A stretch of DNA of 64,000 nucleotides from Actinacidiphila yeochonensis CN732. Its GTDB lineage: Bacteria; Actinomycetota; Actinomycetes; Streptomycetales; Streptomycetaceae. The DNA is taken from assembly GCF_000745345.1 (NCBI RefSeq), contig NZ_JQNR01000004.1:558001-622000 (forward strand), read 5' to 3'. The notes below the pieces were generated by a model. The model did not search any database. It was not told the DNA's origin and worked only from the letters and a program-made list of their open reading frames with translations. The translations under genes were made by a program, and so were the position numbers. Shown in pieces: positions 41,580-49,774 of the stretch; positions within the stretch are counted from its first letter, which is position 1, and each line of letters opens with the position of its first letter.

Positions 41580-42559
41580 TCACTGCGGTAGCGCCTCGAC
41601 GGACGTGACGGGCGGGCGGTTGTCACACGACACCCGCGGCAGGACCGTGACGGTGCAGGAGAAGACGGGGCGTTCCTCCTGGGACGCGCTGACCGCTATC
41701 CGGGCGCGACCGTCGGCGTCTGCCGGAAGGAGCTCGGCCGACACCATGCAGGGCGAGTCGAACTCCACGTAGCGGAGGAAGCGCGTCTCGAAGCCGACCG
41801 CCAGCACCGGATGGTCCATCATGGCCTGTGCGGCCTGGGCGGCGGCCTCAAGCAGGACCATCCCCGGGACGTGGTCGTGCGGGTGGTCGAAGAGGACCCG
41901 GTGGCCGACGTCGATGCGAAGGCGCCACAGCGACGGACGCTCGGGGGAGAGCACCACGTCGCGTTCGTGGGTGCGGCCCACCGTCGGGGCGGGGACGGGA
42001 GGGGTTGCCGGCAGCGCCCGCGCGAAGGAGGTGTGCGCATCGGCGTACCGGCCGCGCAGTCGGTCGTAGACGGCCGGGGGGTGGGCCGTGTAGTGAACCT
42101 CGGCGGTGCCGAGTCGCTGTCCGCGGCGCAGGGCCGTGATGTGGGACACGACGCGAACCGAGCCGAGTCGCCGACGGTTCACGGAGGGGTGGTTGACGAG
42201 GAGGGTGACGTCGTTCCCCCGTCCGTGGTGCTCAGTGCTCCTGCGTTCACAGCGAGACTGATGTGCTCCCAGCCCAGGCGGTGGCCGAGCGGGACCTGAT
42301 GGACGTCGTGGGTGAGGAGGGCCAGGGCTTGGCGGAGGCTCTCCGTGAACAGGAGGGCCCTGAACTGCCCCCCCTCGATGTAGAAGGGATGTTCGGGGCT
42401 CCAGCGGACGTTGACGCGCTGAACGCTGTCCGAAACCTCGTCCCAGTCGGTGACGAGGGCCTCCTCGTGGGCGGTCTTGCGCACCAGGGCGTGGACGGCG
42501 GCGGCGTCCCGATCCACGCGGGTGAGCGCCGGGCGGTTGCTGCCTAACGAAGTTGCCAT
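41580..42559 (-). pseudogene. AfsA-family gamma-butyrolactone synthase (apparent frameshift)
   Basis: AfsA enzymes condense a beta-ketoacyl chain with dihydroxyacetone phosphate to start gamma-butyrolactone signal synthesis. Both AfsA-type hot-dog repeats are visible. The first holds SPEHPFYIEGGQFRALLFTES and PLGHRLGW; the second holds HRVLFDHPHDHVPGMVLLEAA. The frame breaks after ALSTTDGG; adding one base to the C5 run at 42216-42220 (G5 on the coding strand) yields DGGNDVTLLVNHPSV and one protein of about 326 residues. ATG 42559 has an AGGGGAGAGG site. It is divergent from a receptor-like TetR gene, exactly as scbA-scbR. Either intact or very recently broken. Confidence 0.85.
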
Positions 42560-42624
42560 GCTGAGTCGCCTCTCCCCTGAAGACGTGCTGGCCGGCCGAG
42601 CGCGTGCGCGATCGGCTCTGGTCG

Positions 42625-42650
42625 TATAAAATAAAGAACGCTTCTATTTT
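42625..42650. promoter_or_regulatory. Autoregulatory-element-like palindrome and promoter in the afsA/tetR divergon
   Basis: An AT-rich, roughly palindromic site runs AAAATA (42628-42633), GAA-CGC-TTC in the centre (42636-42644), TATTTT (42645-42650). TATAAA at 42625-42630 could be a -10 box. Position between the AfsA-like gene and the receptor-like gene is where butyrolactone receptors bind their own promoters in other Streptomyces; binding here is inferred. Confidence 0.5.
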
Positions 42651-42672
42651 TGTGAAGATGTTGAGGGGGAAC

Positions 42673-43302
42673 ATGCCGGAACGAACGGTCAAACAGGAGC
42701 GTGCCGAGAGGACCCGTGCGGCCTTGGTCCAGGCGGGCGCGGAGGTCTTCGGGGAGAGCGGGTTCTCCGGGGCGAGTGTCGCGAAGATCGCCGACCGGGC
42801 GGGTGTGACGCTGGGCGCGATGTACTTCCACTTCAGAAGCAAGGAGGAGTTGGCGTGGGAGATCGTCCACGGACAGCCCGATGCCGTCGTGCCCCCGATC
42901 CCTTCCGAGGGGCTCCAGCGCGCTGTCGATGTCACCCTCACCTGGGCCTATCAGCTACGTGACAACGCTGTCCTGCGAGCGGGCGCGCGACTGGTCTGGG
43001 AGCAGGAGCAGTTCGCCTCGGCCGAGGAGAACTCCCATCGGCAGTGGACGAACATCCTTCTGGTGGACCTCCGCGTCGCGAGTTCCCGACGTGAGCTGAA
43101 GGCGTCGACCGACGTCGAGGCGCTGGCCCGGGTGGTGGTCAACGCCTGTACGGGGGCCCAGATGCACGCCGGCGTCGAGACCTCGCACGCGGACCTCCCG
43201 CAGCGCGTCGAGGACATGTGGCGCTTCCTGCTGCCGGCTGTGGCCACGCCCAGTGCCGTCGGCAGGGTGGAGCTGGGCGAGGCTCGCGGGAGACTCCGGT
43301 GA
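42673..43302 (+). CDS. TetR-family gamma-butyrolactone receptor-like repressor (ArpA/ScbR type)
   Basis: A 209-residue TetR protein with the features of butyrolactone receptors. The N-terminal start is Lys/Arg-rich, and the HTH reads GAEVFGESGFSGASVAKIADRAGVTLGAMYFHFRSKEELAWEIV. The YFHFxSKEEL segment is characteristic of ArpA/ScbR/BarA. The C-terminal domain carries conserved Trp residues in WEQEQF and RQWTNI. ATG 42673 has AGGGGG five bases upstream. It is divergent from the AfsA-like gene and overlaps the following NmrA-like gene by four bases (GTGA). Likely role: repressor released by a butyrolactone made by the AfsA-like enzyme. Confidence 0.88.
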   Translation: MPERTVKQERAERTRAALVQAGAEVFGESGFSGASVAKIADRAGVTLGAMYFHFRSKEELAWEIVHGQPDAVVPPIPSEGLQRAVDVTLTWAYQLRDNAVLRAGARLVWEQEQFASAEENSHRQWTNILLVDLRVASSRRELKASTDVEALARVVVNACTGAQMHAGVETSHADLPQRVEDMWRFLLPAVATPSAVGRVELGEARGRLR

Positions 43303-44186
43303 CGCCCGCGCCGCCTCCGGGGACGCCGCGGATCGTGGTCACCGGGGCCACCGGAGCCGTGGGCAGCCAGCTGGCCCGCCGGCTCGCGGAACCGGGGGCG
43401 CGGGCTCCGGACGTTCGCCTCCTGGTGCGGGACCCGGGCAAGGTGGAGCGGATGGGGCTGCCGGGCACCGTCGTCCACGCCGACTACGAGGACCGCCCCG
43501 GCATCGCCCGCGCGATGGACGGCGCTGACGCCGTGTTCCTGGTGACGGCGAACCCCTTGCGTCCTCAGCACGACGAGAACATCGTCCGGGCCGCGCGGAC
43601 GGCCGGGGTGCGCCGGGTGGTCAAGGTCTCCTGGCTGGCCGTCACCGATCCGGAAGCCGACGACCTGATCACCCGCTGGAACCGGGAGTGCGAGGAGCTG
43701 CTGCGCGCCTCCGGTCTGGAGTGGACGGTGTTGCGCCTGCGTTCGCTGATGTCCAACACCCGGTCGTGGGCCTCCTCCATCCGCTCCGACTCGACGGTGC
43801 GGAGCTTCGGCGGAGACGCGCCCACCGCGGCGGTGGACCCGCGCGACGTCGCCCGGGTGGCGGCGCACGCGCTGACGTCTCACGGGCACGCGGGCCGGAC
43901 CTACGCGCTCTCCGGGCCGCGGCCGATCACCGCCCGGGAGCAGACCGAGGAGCTCGCCCGAGCGTTGGGGAGGCCGCTCGGCTTCGTCGAGCTCACCCCT
44001 GACCAGGCCCTGGCGCGCTGGCGGAAGGGCCTGCCCGAGCAGGTCGCCCAGGCCCTGCTCGAAGGAGCCCGCCGGCGGGCAGGGGGAGCCGCGGCGCAGG
44101 TCGAGGGCGACGTCGAGGCCGTCACCGGGCGCGCGCCGACGGCCTTCGGGAGCTGGGCGGACGACCACCTCGGGTGGTTTCGGTGA
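43299..44186 (+). CDS. NmrA-like NAD(P)-binding oxidoreductase
   Basis: A 295-residue atypical SDR/NmrA-family protein. The N-terminal Rossmann motif is IVVTGATGAVGSQLARRL, and the usual NmrA features follow: RDPGKVERM, GADAVFLVT, VVKVSWLAV and WTVLRLRSLMSN. It starts with GTG overlapping the stop of the receptor gene, so the two are translationally coupled. In butyrolactone loci, NAD(P)H reductases reduce the A-factor-type 6-keto or the butenolide ring. This gene and the next SDR are the natural candidates for such steps. The assignment is from context only; a redox-sensing role is the alternative. Confidence 0.83.
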   Translation: MTPAPPPGTPRIVVTGATGAVGSQLARRLAEPGARAPDVRLLVRDPGKVERMGLPGTVVHADYEDRPGIARAMDGADAVFLVTANPLRPQHDENIVRAARTAGVRRVVKVSWLAVTDPEADDLITRWNRECEELLRASGLEWTVLRLRSLMSNTRSWASSIRSDSTVRSFGGDAPTAAVDPRDVARVAAHALTSHGHAGRTYALSGPRPITAREQTEELARALGRPLGFVELTPDQALARWRKGLPEQVAQALLEGARRRAGGAAAQVEGDVEAVTGRAPTAFGSWADDHLGWFR

Positions 44187-44351
44187 ACACGGCGTCGACC
44201 GCGTGCCCGTGCGGGTACAGTGCTGCCCGATTTGCGGGCGTGGAGCGCCGAGGCCGTCGTGCCGAGGGCGCGAAGTGGCGGACGAACGCGAAGTGGTGGG
44301 GGATGACGCGAAGCCGCGGGGGAGGAACGCGACGTGGGGGAGGAGAGCGAG

Positions 44352-45125
44352 ATGACAGCCGCCCAGGGGCTTCTTCGTGACAAGGTCGTCATGATCACGG
44401 GGGCCTCCAGTGGTATCGGCGCGGCCGCGGCCCGGCTCTTCACCGCCGAGGGGGCGGCGGTGACGCTGATGGCGCGGCGCGGGGAGCGGTTGCGAGACCT
44501 CGTCGCGGAGATCCGGGACGGGGGCGGCACGGCGGAGGCGGTCGTGGGGGACGTGACGGACCCGGCGCACGTCGAACGGGCCGTCACACACACCCTTGAC
44601 GCCTTCGGACGGCTCGACGCCGCCTTCAACAACGCGGGGTGGGGTTCGCTCGGGACGGTACTGCACGAGACGGAGGACGCGGTTTTCGACCGCATCATGG
44701 ACGTGAACGTGCGCGGGGTGTGGAACTGCATGAAGCGGCAGATACCGGCGATGCTCCAGGGGGGTGCGGGCGGCGCCATCGTGAACACCTCCAGCACGGC
44801 GGGGTCGTTCGCCACCGGCGTGGTGTCACCGTATGTGGCCGCCAAACACGCCGTGTTGGGGCTGACCCGCGCCGCTGCCGCGGAGTACGGGCGGCATCAC
44901 ATCAGGATCAACGCGCTCATGGTCGGCTCCACCCGGACCGAGCTGCTGGAGGAGGCGATCGCGGCCGTACCGCAACTGGAGCAGGCGGCTGTCGCCCGCG
45001 CCATCCAGCCTCGTCTGGCGGAGCCGGTCGAGGTCGCCCGGGCGGCGGCCTGGCTGCTGAGCGATCAGGCGTCGTTCGTCACCGGTGGCGCGGTCCCCGT
45101 GGACGGAGGGTGCAGCGCCGTGTGA
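44352..45125 (+). CDS. Short-chain dehydrogenase/reductase in butyrolactone island
   Basis: A 257-residue classical SDR: cofactor motif TGASSGIGAAAA, an Arg after strand 2 (MARRGER) that favours NADPH, NNAG, and catalytic Ser (NTSSTAGS), Tyr and Lys (YVAAK). The C terminus ends VTGGAVPVDGG, typical of 3-oxoacyl reductase-like SDRs. ATG 44352 has GGAGAGCGAG upstream. The 165 bases after the previous gene hold no gene, and the two are probably cotranscribed. In jadomycin, virginiae-butanolide and A-factor loci an SDR of this type supplies a reduction step in signal synthesis; the same role is inferred here. Confidence 0.85.
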   Translation: MTAAQGLLRDKVVMITGASSGIGAAAARLFTAEGAAVTLMARRGERLRDLVAEIRDGGGTAEAVVGDVTDPAHVERAVTHTLDAFGRLDAAFNNAGWGSLGTVLHETEDAVFDRIMDVNVRGVWNCMKRQIPAMLQGGAGGAIVNTSSTAGSFATGVVSPYVAAKHAVLGLTRAAAAEYGRHHIRINALMVGSTRTELLEEAIAAVPQLEQAAVARAIQPRLAEPVEVARAAAWLLSDQASFVTGGAVPVDGGCSAV

Positions 45126-45281
45126 GGGGGCGCGCGGAGTGGGCGCGGCGGTGGCCGGCCGTCGGCCGCCTCCGCCGGTCCTCAGCGAGCCTCCGCCGGT
45201 CCTCGGCGGGCAGGCGGTCCGGGTGGCGGGTGTTCCGGGCACCGGGTGGCACGGGCACCGGGCGGTGGTCCGGGTGCTGCC

Positions 45282-45335
45282 CGGTTCGGGCACCGGGTGG
45301 CACGGGCGCACCCGTGCCACCCGGTGCCCGAACCG
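45282..45335. terminator. Bidirectional terminator: perfect 25-bp stem, 4-base loop
   Basis: Arms 45282-45306 and 45311-45335 pair perfectly. The right arm ends at the base before the stop codon of the leftward TetR gene (45336). Related CACCGGGTGGCACGGG repeats lie just upstream (45239-45255). Confidence 0.92.
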
Positions 45336-45962
45336 TCACGAGCTCGGTCGACGACGATGGCTGGGAGGGGGCTCGGGCGGGACGAGCCCGTGGGAGACCA
45401 GGGACCAGATCCGGGCGAGCTGGTCGACAGGCCCCTCGGGAGGGCAGTGGCCCGGTTGGCCGCGGTGCCGTAGGTCGGCCTCCACGCCCGCCACGAGGTA
45501 GGAGGCCAGGGCCGTGAGCGTCGTCGAGTCGGCGTAGGCGCCCCGGGAGCCGCCGGGCGCCTGCCCCAGGAGTTCGCGGAGCCGGGGCATCCAGGCCGAG
45601 GTCCAGTCCTGCACCGCTCCCTGGCCCTGCTGTTCCCGTGTGAGCCTGGCCGCCGCGCGCACGGTCACGTTGTTCTCCAGAAGGTCGGCGAGCGCGAGGG
45701 TCATCGTGACCACGGACTCCACCGAGGCGTCGCCCCGGGCCGTCACCCGCTCCACGAGGGCGGCCGTCGCCGCCAGCCCCCGCTCGTTGACCGCCGCGGC
45801 CAGCTGCGCCTTCGACGGGAAGTGGAAGGTCACGGCCCCTACCGAGATCCCGGCCGATCTGGCGATCCCGGCGAGAGAGGCCCCCGCGTACCCGATGCTG
45901 TCGAACTCCCGTGCGGCCGCGCGGATCAGGACCTCACGTGTCCGCGCCGCCCTCTCCTGCAT
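45336..45962 (-). CDS. TetR-family receptor-like regulator (pseudo-butyrolactone receptor type)
   Basis: A 208-residue TetR protein with the same receptor-type HTH as the one at 42673: AAREFDSIGYAGASLAGIARSAG and a recognition helix ending GAVTFHFPSKAQLAAAV. The FHFPSK motif groups it with ScbR/JadR2-like proteins. It lies beside and divergent from an atypical response regulator, as pseudo-receptors often do in antibiotic clusters. It may respond to the cluster's own product instead of a butyrolactone. ATG 45962 follows AAAGGA by seven bases. Whether it is a true receptor or a pseudo-receptor cannot be decided from sequence. Confidence 0.87.
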   Translation of the reverse strand: MQERAARTREVLIRAAAREFDSIGYAGASLAGIARSAGISVGAVTFHFPSKAQLAAAVNERGLAATAALVERVTARGDASVESVVTMTLALADLLENNVTVRAAARLTREQQGQGAVQDWTSAWMPRLRELLGQAPGGSRGAYADSTTLTALASYLVAGVEADLRHRGQPGHCPPEGPVDQLARIWSLVSHGLVPPEPPPSHRRRPSS

Positions 45963-46036
45963 GCTGCGATCCTTTCGCGCCACCGCAACCCGCGTGCTGC
46001 CGCCCGCGGACGTGAGACCGGTCACCGTTGACCGAG

Positions 46037-46067
46037 AAAAAAAAGATACACTATTATTTGTGATAGT
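46037..46067. promoter_or_regulatory. AT-rich divergent promoter with receptor-box-like inverted repeat
   Basis: Eight A residues (46037-46044) are followed by ACTAT (46050-46054), eight bases, ATAGT (46063-46067). The site shares the ATTTxTGTGA core with the one at 42628-42655. It lies between the second TetR gene and the response regulator gene and is a candidate binding site for either receptor-like protein. Confidence 0.45.
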
Positions 46068-46117
46068 CGTGAGGATCATAACTGATGCTTCCTCACCCTT
46101 CGGTATCAGGGGGAACG

Positions 46118-46873
46118 ATGCACGCAGGTGACACCTCATCGCATGATGTGAACGAGGACTCCGCGGCGGGCTCGGAGCGCCGGCCGGCAGGGAGAGCGCA
46201 GAGGTCGGGCGTTCGTGTGCTGGTGGTCGAGGACGACCCCGACGCCGCGGACAGACGGGTGCGCGACCTGCGCCGGCAGGGGTACGCGGCAACCAGCGTC
46301 GACACGGGTGCCGCGGCGCTGCGGGCCTACCGGCACGCGGACCTGGTCCTGCTCGGCCTCGACCTCCCGGACATCGACGGCCTTGAGGTCTGCCGGTCCA
46401 TACGGGGGGCGGGGGACAAGCCGCTGATCTCCGTCGCCACTCACGACGCCGAACTCGACCGCGTTCTGGCCCTCCAGGCCGGGGCGGACGACTGCGTGGT
46501 CGCCTCGTGCGGCTCGCGGGAGATGGCGGCGCGCATCGAGGCGGTGCTGCGGCGGTCCCGGTTCAGGTCGGAGCCGAACGGTCTCACCGCCCGCCTGGGT
46601 CCGCTCCAGATCGAGGGGGCGGCCCGGGAGGTGCGGCTGGCGGGGCGGCTGCTGAATCTCACCGCCAAGGAGTTCGAGCTCCTGCAGACGCTGGCCGCGG
46701 CCCCCGGGGCGATAGTGACCCGCGAGGAGCTGATGGCCAAGGTGTGGGAAACCAGTTGGACCAGCTCGACCCGGACCATCGACACCCACGTCAGCAGTCT
46801 CCGGGCGAAGCTCGGATCCACTGCCTGGATCGTGACGGTCCGCGGTGTCGGATACCGCATGGGCCGCGGCTGA
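46118..46873 (+). CDS. Atypical OmpR-type response regulator (JadR1-like)
   Basis: A 251-residue two-domain regulator: a receiver domain (about 32-140) and a winged-helix DNA-binding domain (about 155-248; LTAKEFELLQTLAAAPG, then RTIDTHVSSLRAKLG and VTVRGVGYRMG). The receiver has lost its phosphorylation machinery. The acceptor Asp is Gly80 (VLLGLDLPD), the switch Thr is Ala107 and the conserved Lys is Ala129; only the acidic pair VEDD remains. JadR1-type atypical regulators work without phosphorylation and can bind end products. ATG 46118 follows AGGGGG. It is divergent from the receptor-like TetR and is the probable pathway-specific activator. Confidence 0.87.
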   Translation: MHAGDTSSHDVNEDSAAGSERRPAGRAQRSGVRVLVVEDDPDAADRRVRDLRRQGYAATSVDTGAAALRAYRHADLVLLGLDLPDIDGLEVCRSIRGAGDKPLISVATHDAELDRVLALQAGADDCVVASCGSREMAARIEAVLRRSRFRSEPNGLTARLGPLQIEGAAREVRLAGRLLNLTAKEFELLQTLAAAPGAIVTREELMAKVWETSWTSSTRTIDTHVSSLRAKLGSTAWIVTVRGVGYRMGRG

Positions 46874-47032
46874 CCCGGCCCGGCGCCCTCCTCCACGTCC
46901 GTGGCCGGGGGCGGAGGCGAGAACGGCACGTGAGTGGCCTCTGTGAGTCGGCAGAGCTGGTGGAAACCCGTATCGGCGGTCCGTCCGGGGCGGCGTTCCC
47001 GTTCCGGAGGGCATCGGGCCGGGAGACGGTCC

Positions 47033-47072
47033 GGGCCGCGGCCGTCACCAGGGGTGGTGACGGCCGCGGCCC
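47033..47072. terminator. Bidirectional terminator: perfect 18-bp stem, GGGG loop
   Basis: Arms 47033-47050 and 47055-47072 pair perfectly around four G. It separates the convergent response regulator and MFS genes (stops at 46873 and 47086). Confidence 0.9.
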
Positions 47073-47085
47073 TGTGCTGAACGGA

Positions 47086-48294
47086 TCAGACGGCACTGGG
47101 GCGTTTGGCCGGGAAGGCGTGCCGCCGGCCGATGACGACGACCAGCAGCACCGGCACCAGGAGCGCCCCGACCGTCCAGGGAAAGGACTTGGGGCCGAGG
47201 GCGTCGAGCAGGATGCCGCCCGCGGCGCCGCCGCCGGCCATGAACGAGTTCCAGGCGGTCACCAGGAGCGCCTGTCCGCGGTCGCCGCCCGCGTCGGTGA
47301 CGGCGGTCTGGAGCAGCGTGGTGACGCCGCCCCAGCCCAGGCCCCACAGCACCATCGCCGCGTAGACCACGACCGGGCTGCTCGCCAGCAGGCCGAGGCA
47401 GATCGAGGCCACCAGGAACAGCGCGGTGCTGCCGATCGTCAGCGTCCGCAGCTTCCGGTCGACCAGGGCGCCGGTGATGAAGATGCTCACCACCGAGGCG
47501 ATACCGAAGACCAGGAGGACGATGTCGCGCGAGGAGCCCATGTGGTAGGCGTCGAGGAAGGTGGAGATGTACGTGTACAGGATGTTGTGCGCCAGCACGT
47601 ACGCCGCGACCACGAACAGGATGGCGACCACGCCGGGGAGCCGGAGGGCCTGGAGGATGGGCTCCCGGTTGCCCGCACGCTGCCCTGGCGCGTCCGGGAC
47701 CGAGGCCGTGATCCACCCCAGCAGGAGGACGGAGATCAGGGCGACCAGTCCGAAGGTGACCCGCCAGTCGAAGACGTTGCCGAGGAAGGTGCCTACGGGG
47801 ATGCCCAACGACAGGGCGAGGGGGACCCCTGCCATGGTGAGGGCGATCGCCCTGCCCTGGAGGTGCGGGGGTGCCAGGCGGCGTGCGTAGCCGACGAGTT
47901 CGGCCCAGACCACGGCCGCGGCGATGCCGGCCAGCAGGCGGAAGGCCATGGTCAGCAGGTAGCTGGACGAGATGGCTGTCACCACGTTGGCGACGGCGAA
48001 GACCGAGACCGACAGCAGCAGCAGCTGCTTGCGCCGCCACCCCGCTGTGGCCATGGAGACCGGGATCGCCGAGAGGCCCGTGGCGAGCGCGTAGACGGTG
48101 AGCGACTGCCCGGCCGCGGCCTCGCTGACCGAGAGGTCGTGGGCCATCTCGGGGAGCACGCCGGCGGGGAGTGCCTCGGTCAGGATGCCCATGAACGCGG
48201 CCGTGCCCAGGGCCAGCAGCGGTGACATGGGGAGTCGCGATTCGGCGTTTGTTTCCTGGCTTCTGACGGGTGCTTGTTCCTGAGAGGTCGTCAT
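47086..48294 (-). CDS. MFS transporter (drug/metabolite exporter type)
   Basis: A 402-residue integral membrane protein with about 12 helices, in the DHA1 (AraJ/Cmx-like) style of MFS exporters. Helix 1 is GTAAFMGILTEALPAGVLPEM, the loop 2-3 motif is GWRRKQLLLL and helix 5 is LALSLGIPVGTFLGN. It is divergent from a MerR regulator with a 65-base shared promoter, and lies between the regulatory island and the carrier-protein operon. It is therefore a good candidate for product export or self-resistance. The start is ATG 48294, after GAGG with nine-base spacing. Substrate inferred from context only. Confidence 0.88.
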   Translation of the reverse strand: MTTSQEQAPVRSQETNAESRLPMSPLLALGTAAFMGILTEALPAGVLPEMAHDLSVSEAAAGQSLTVYALATGLSAIPVSMATAGWRRKQLLLLSVSVFAVANVVTAISSSYLLTMAFRLLAGIAAAVVWAELVGYARRLAPPHLQGRAIALTMAGVPLALSLGIPVGTFLGNVFDWRVTFGLVALISVLLLGWITASVPDAPGQRAGNREPILQALRLPGVVAILFVVAAYVLAHNILYTYISTFLDAYHMGSSRDIVLLVFGIASVVSIFITGALVDRKLRTLTIGSTALFLVASICLGLLASSPVVVYAAMVLWGLGWGGVTTLLQTAVTDAGGDRGQALLVTAWNSFMAGGGAAGGILLDALGPKSFPWTVGALLVPVLLVVVIGRRHAFPAKRPSAV

Positions 48295-48359
48295 GACCGG
48301 TATCCTCAAACCCTTACATTGGTGTGATGGTCAAGTCGATGGCACGTGAGGTGGGTCAC
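48295..48359. promoter_or_regulatory. MFS/MerR divergent promoter
   Basis: A 65-base divergent gap. On the minus strand TTGACC (48333-48328) lies about 20 bases before a possible -10 region near 48308, a long spacing typical of MerR-activated promoters. CTTACATTGGTG in the centre could be the operator. Confidence 0.4.
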
Positions 48360-48794
48360 ATGCGCATTGGTCAACTGTCGGAGCGCACCGGTATCTCCCG
48401 GCGGCTGCTGCGGTACTACGAGGAGCAGGGGCTGCTGCCGGCGGCCCGCTCGCTGAACGGGTACCGGGAGTACGACGAGCGGTGCGTGGACCGGGTCCTC
48501 CAGATCCGGGGACTGCTGGAGGCCGGGCTGCCCACCCGGGTCATCAAGCAGGTGCTCCCCTGCATCGACCAGCCCCGCGCCATCCACGTGGCCGGTGCCA
48601 CGCCGGAGACGATCGCGACGCTGGAGAGCGAGCGGGACAGCATGACCGAGCGGATCCGGTGCCTGGTCCGCAACCGGGACGCCATCGCGGACTACCTGGA
48701 GGCGGTGCGCGGCGGCCAGCGGCCCCTCGCCACCGCCGGGGGCGGAGCCCGCGAGGCCGCCGCGCCGTCGGAGGCGGGCGCCGCCGCCTCCTGA
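48360..48794 (+). CDS. MerR-family transcriptional regulator
   Basis: A 144-residue MerR protein. The N-terminal winged helix is complete (RIGQLSERTGISRRLLRYYEEQGLL, then YREYDERCVDRVLQI), followed by the dimerisation coiled coil and a short Ala/Gly-rich tail. No Cys cluster is present, so it is not a metal sensor. It is divergent from the MFS exporter gene and probably controls it in response to the exported compound. ATG 48360 has GAGGTGGG five bases upstream; earlier in-frame ATGs lack a good ribosome-binding site. Confidence 0.9.
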   Translation: MRIGQLSERTGISRRLLRYYEEQGLLPAARSLNGYREYDERCVDRVLQIRGLLEAGLPTRVIKQVLPCIDQPRAIHVAGATPETIATLESERDSMTERIRCLVRNRDAIADYLEAVRGGQRPLATAGGGAREAAAPSEAGAAAS

Positions 48795-48820
48795 GGGCGG
48801 CGGCGCCCGACCGCGGCCGG

Positions 48821-49714
48821 TCAGACGACGCGGGTCTGCCCGGTGTAGGCGATGACGTTGGACAGCACGGTGTCGTGGCTCTGCACGTCGATGGTGATCC
48901 GGTCGCCGTCGGCGATCCGGAACCCGTCGTGGTAGCTGGCCTTGTCGGCGCCGAGCAGGACGTAGGTGACGAGCTCCGGCCGGCGCACGACCGGGTAGGA
49001 GAAGAGGTGGTTCAGCAGGTCGTCCACCCGGTGGTAGAGGGCGTCCGAGCCGCAGGAGAAGTCACCCTTCCAGGCCGCCGCGCCCTCCCGCTCGATGGTG
49101 ATCCGGCCGGTGACGGTGCGCGGCGGCTCATCGAGGAAGAGCCAGGGCGTCATGGACGTCTCGCAGAGCTTGGAGTACGGGGTCCACCCCCACGGGTTCT
49201 GCAGGTGGTAGCCGATGTCGTTGAGGTCGTTGGCGAAGGTGTAGCCGGCGTAGTGCGGGGTGCCGTCGTCGTCGTTGACGTGGACGAGGGCGACCTCCGG
49301 CTCCTCCAGCAGGGCGACCGTCGACGCGGCGGCGGCCAGCGGCTGGTCGGGCATGCGCAACCAGGAGCCGAAGCCCTTGATCAGCCAGTTGGGCGGCCGG
49401 AACTCCTGGGCGGGGTCCGGGTCGTGGTCGTACTTGGACCGGTGGGTGCCCATGAAGCCGGTCAGCAGGGCCTCGCCGGTCTCGGGCAGCAGCGGGGGCA
49501 GCAGGGTCAGTTCGGGGTCGTCGACGGCGACGTCGACCGTCGCGGTCCCCGAGGTGACGGCGCTGACGACCGCCTCCGCGCCGCCGCCGGCGAGGAACGC
49601 CGCCCGGAGCCGCTCGTGCGGGACCTCGTGCAGCCGGTGCGGCACGCCGGGGACGGGCTTGCCGATGCCCACGTACCGGCGGCCCCGGTAGGCGCAGGTG
49701 AAGAGGACGGTCAT
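48821..49714 (-). CDS. Fumarylacetoacetate hydrolase (FAH) family enzyme
   Basis: A 297-residue protein of the FAH superfamily (AraD1-like group). The domain signature is present in the second half: EEPEVALVHVNDDDGTPHYAGYTFANDLNDIG with the metal-binding acidic residues, then TPWLFLDEPPRTVTGRI and an HRVDDLLNHL segment. FAH enzymes cleave or hydrate 1,3-dicarbonyls, decarboxylate, or dehydrate sugar acids. It is the last gene of the leftward carrier-protein operon, 60 bases after the aminotransferase, with AGGAGG before ATG 49714. In this setting it may dehydrate or cleave the beta-keto or hydroxy acid intermediate; that is speculation. Confidence 0.82.
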   Translation of the reverse strand: MTVLFTCAYRGRRYVGIGKPVPGVPHRLHEVPHERLRAAFLAGGGAEAVVSAVTSGTATVDVAVDDPELTLLPPLLPETGEALLTGFMGTHRSKYDHDPDPAQEFRPPNWLIKGFGSWLRMPDQPLAAAASTVALLEEPEVALVHVNDDDGTPHYAGYTFANDLNDIGYHLQNPWGWTPYSKLCETSMTPWLFLDEPPRTVTGRITIEREGAAAWKGDFSCGSDALYHRVDDLLNHLFSYPVVRRPELVTYVLLGADKASYHDGFRIADGDRITIDVQSHDTVLSNVIAYTGQTRVV

Positions 49715-49774
49715 GACGGGGGTACCTCCTGGGAGAAGGGTGTACGGGGCTGGGGGGTGGTTTCCGGGGACCGG

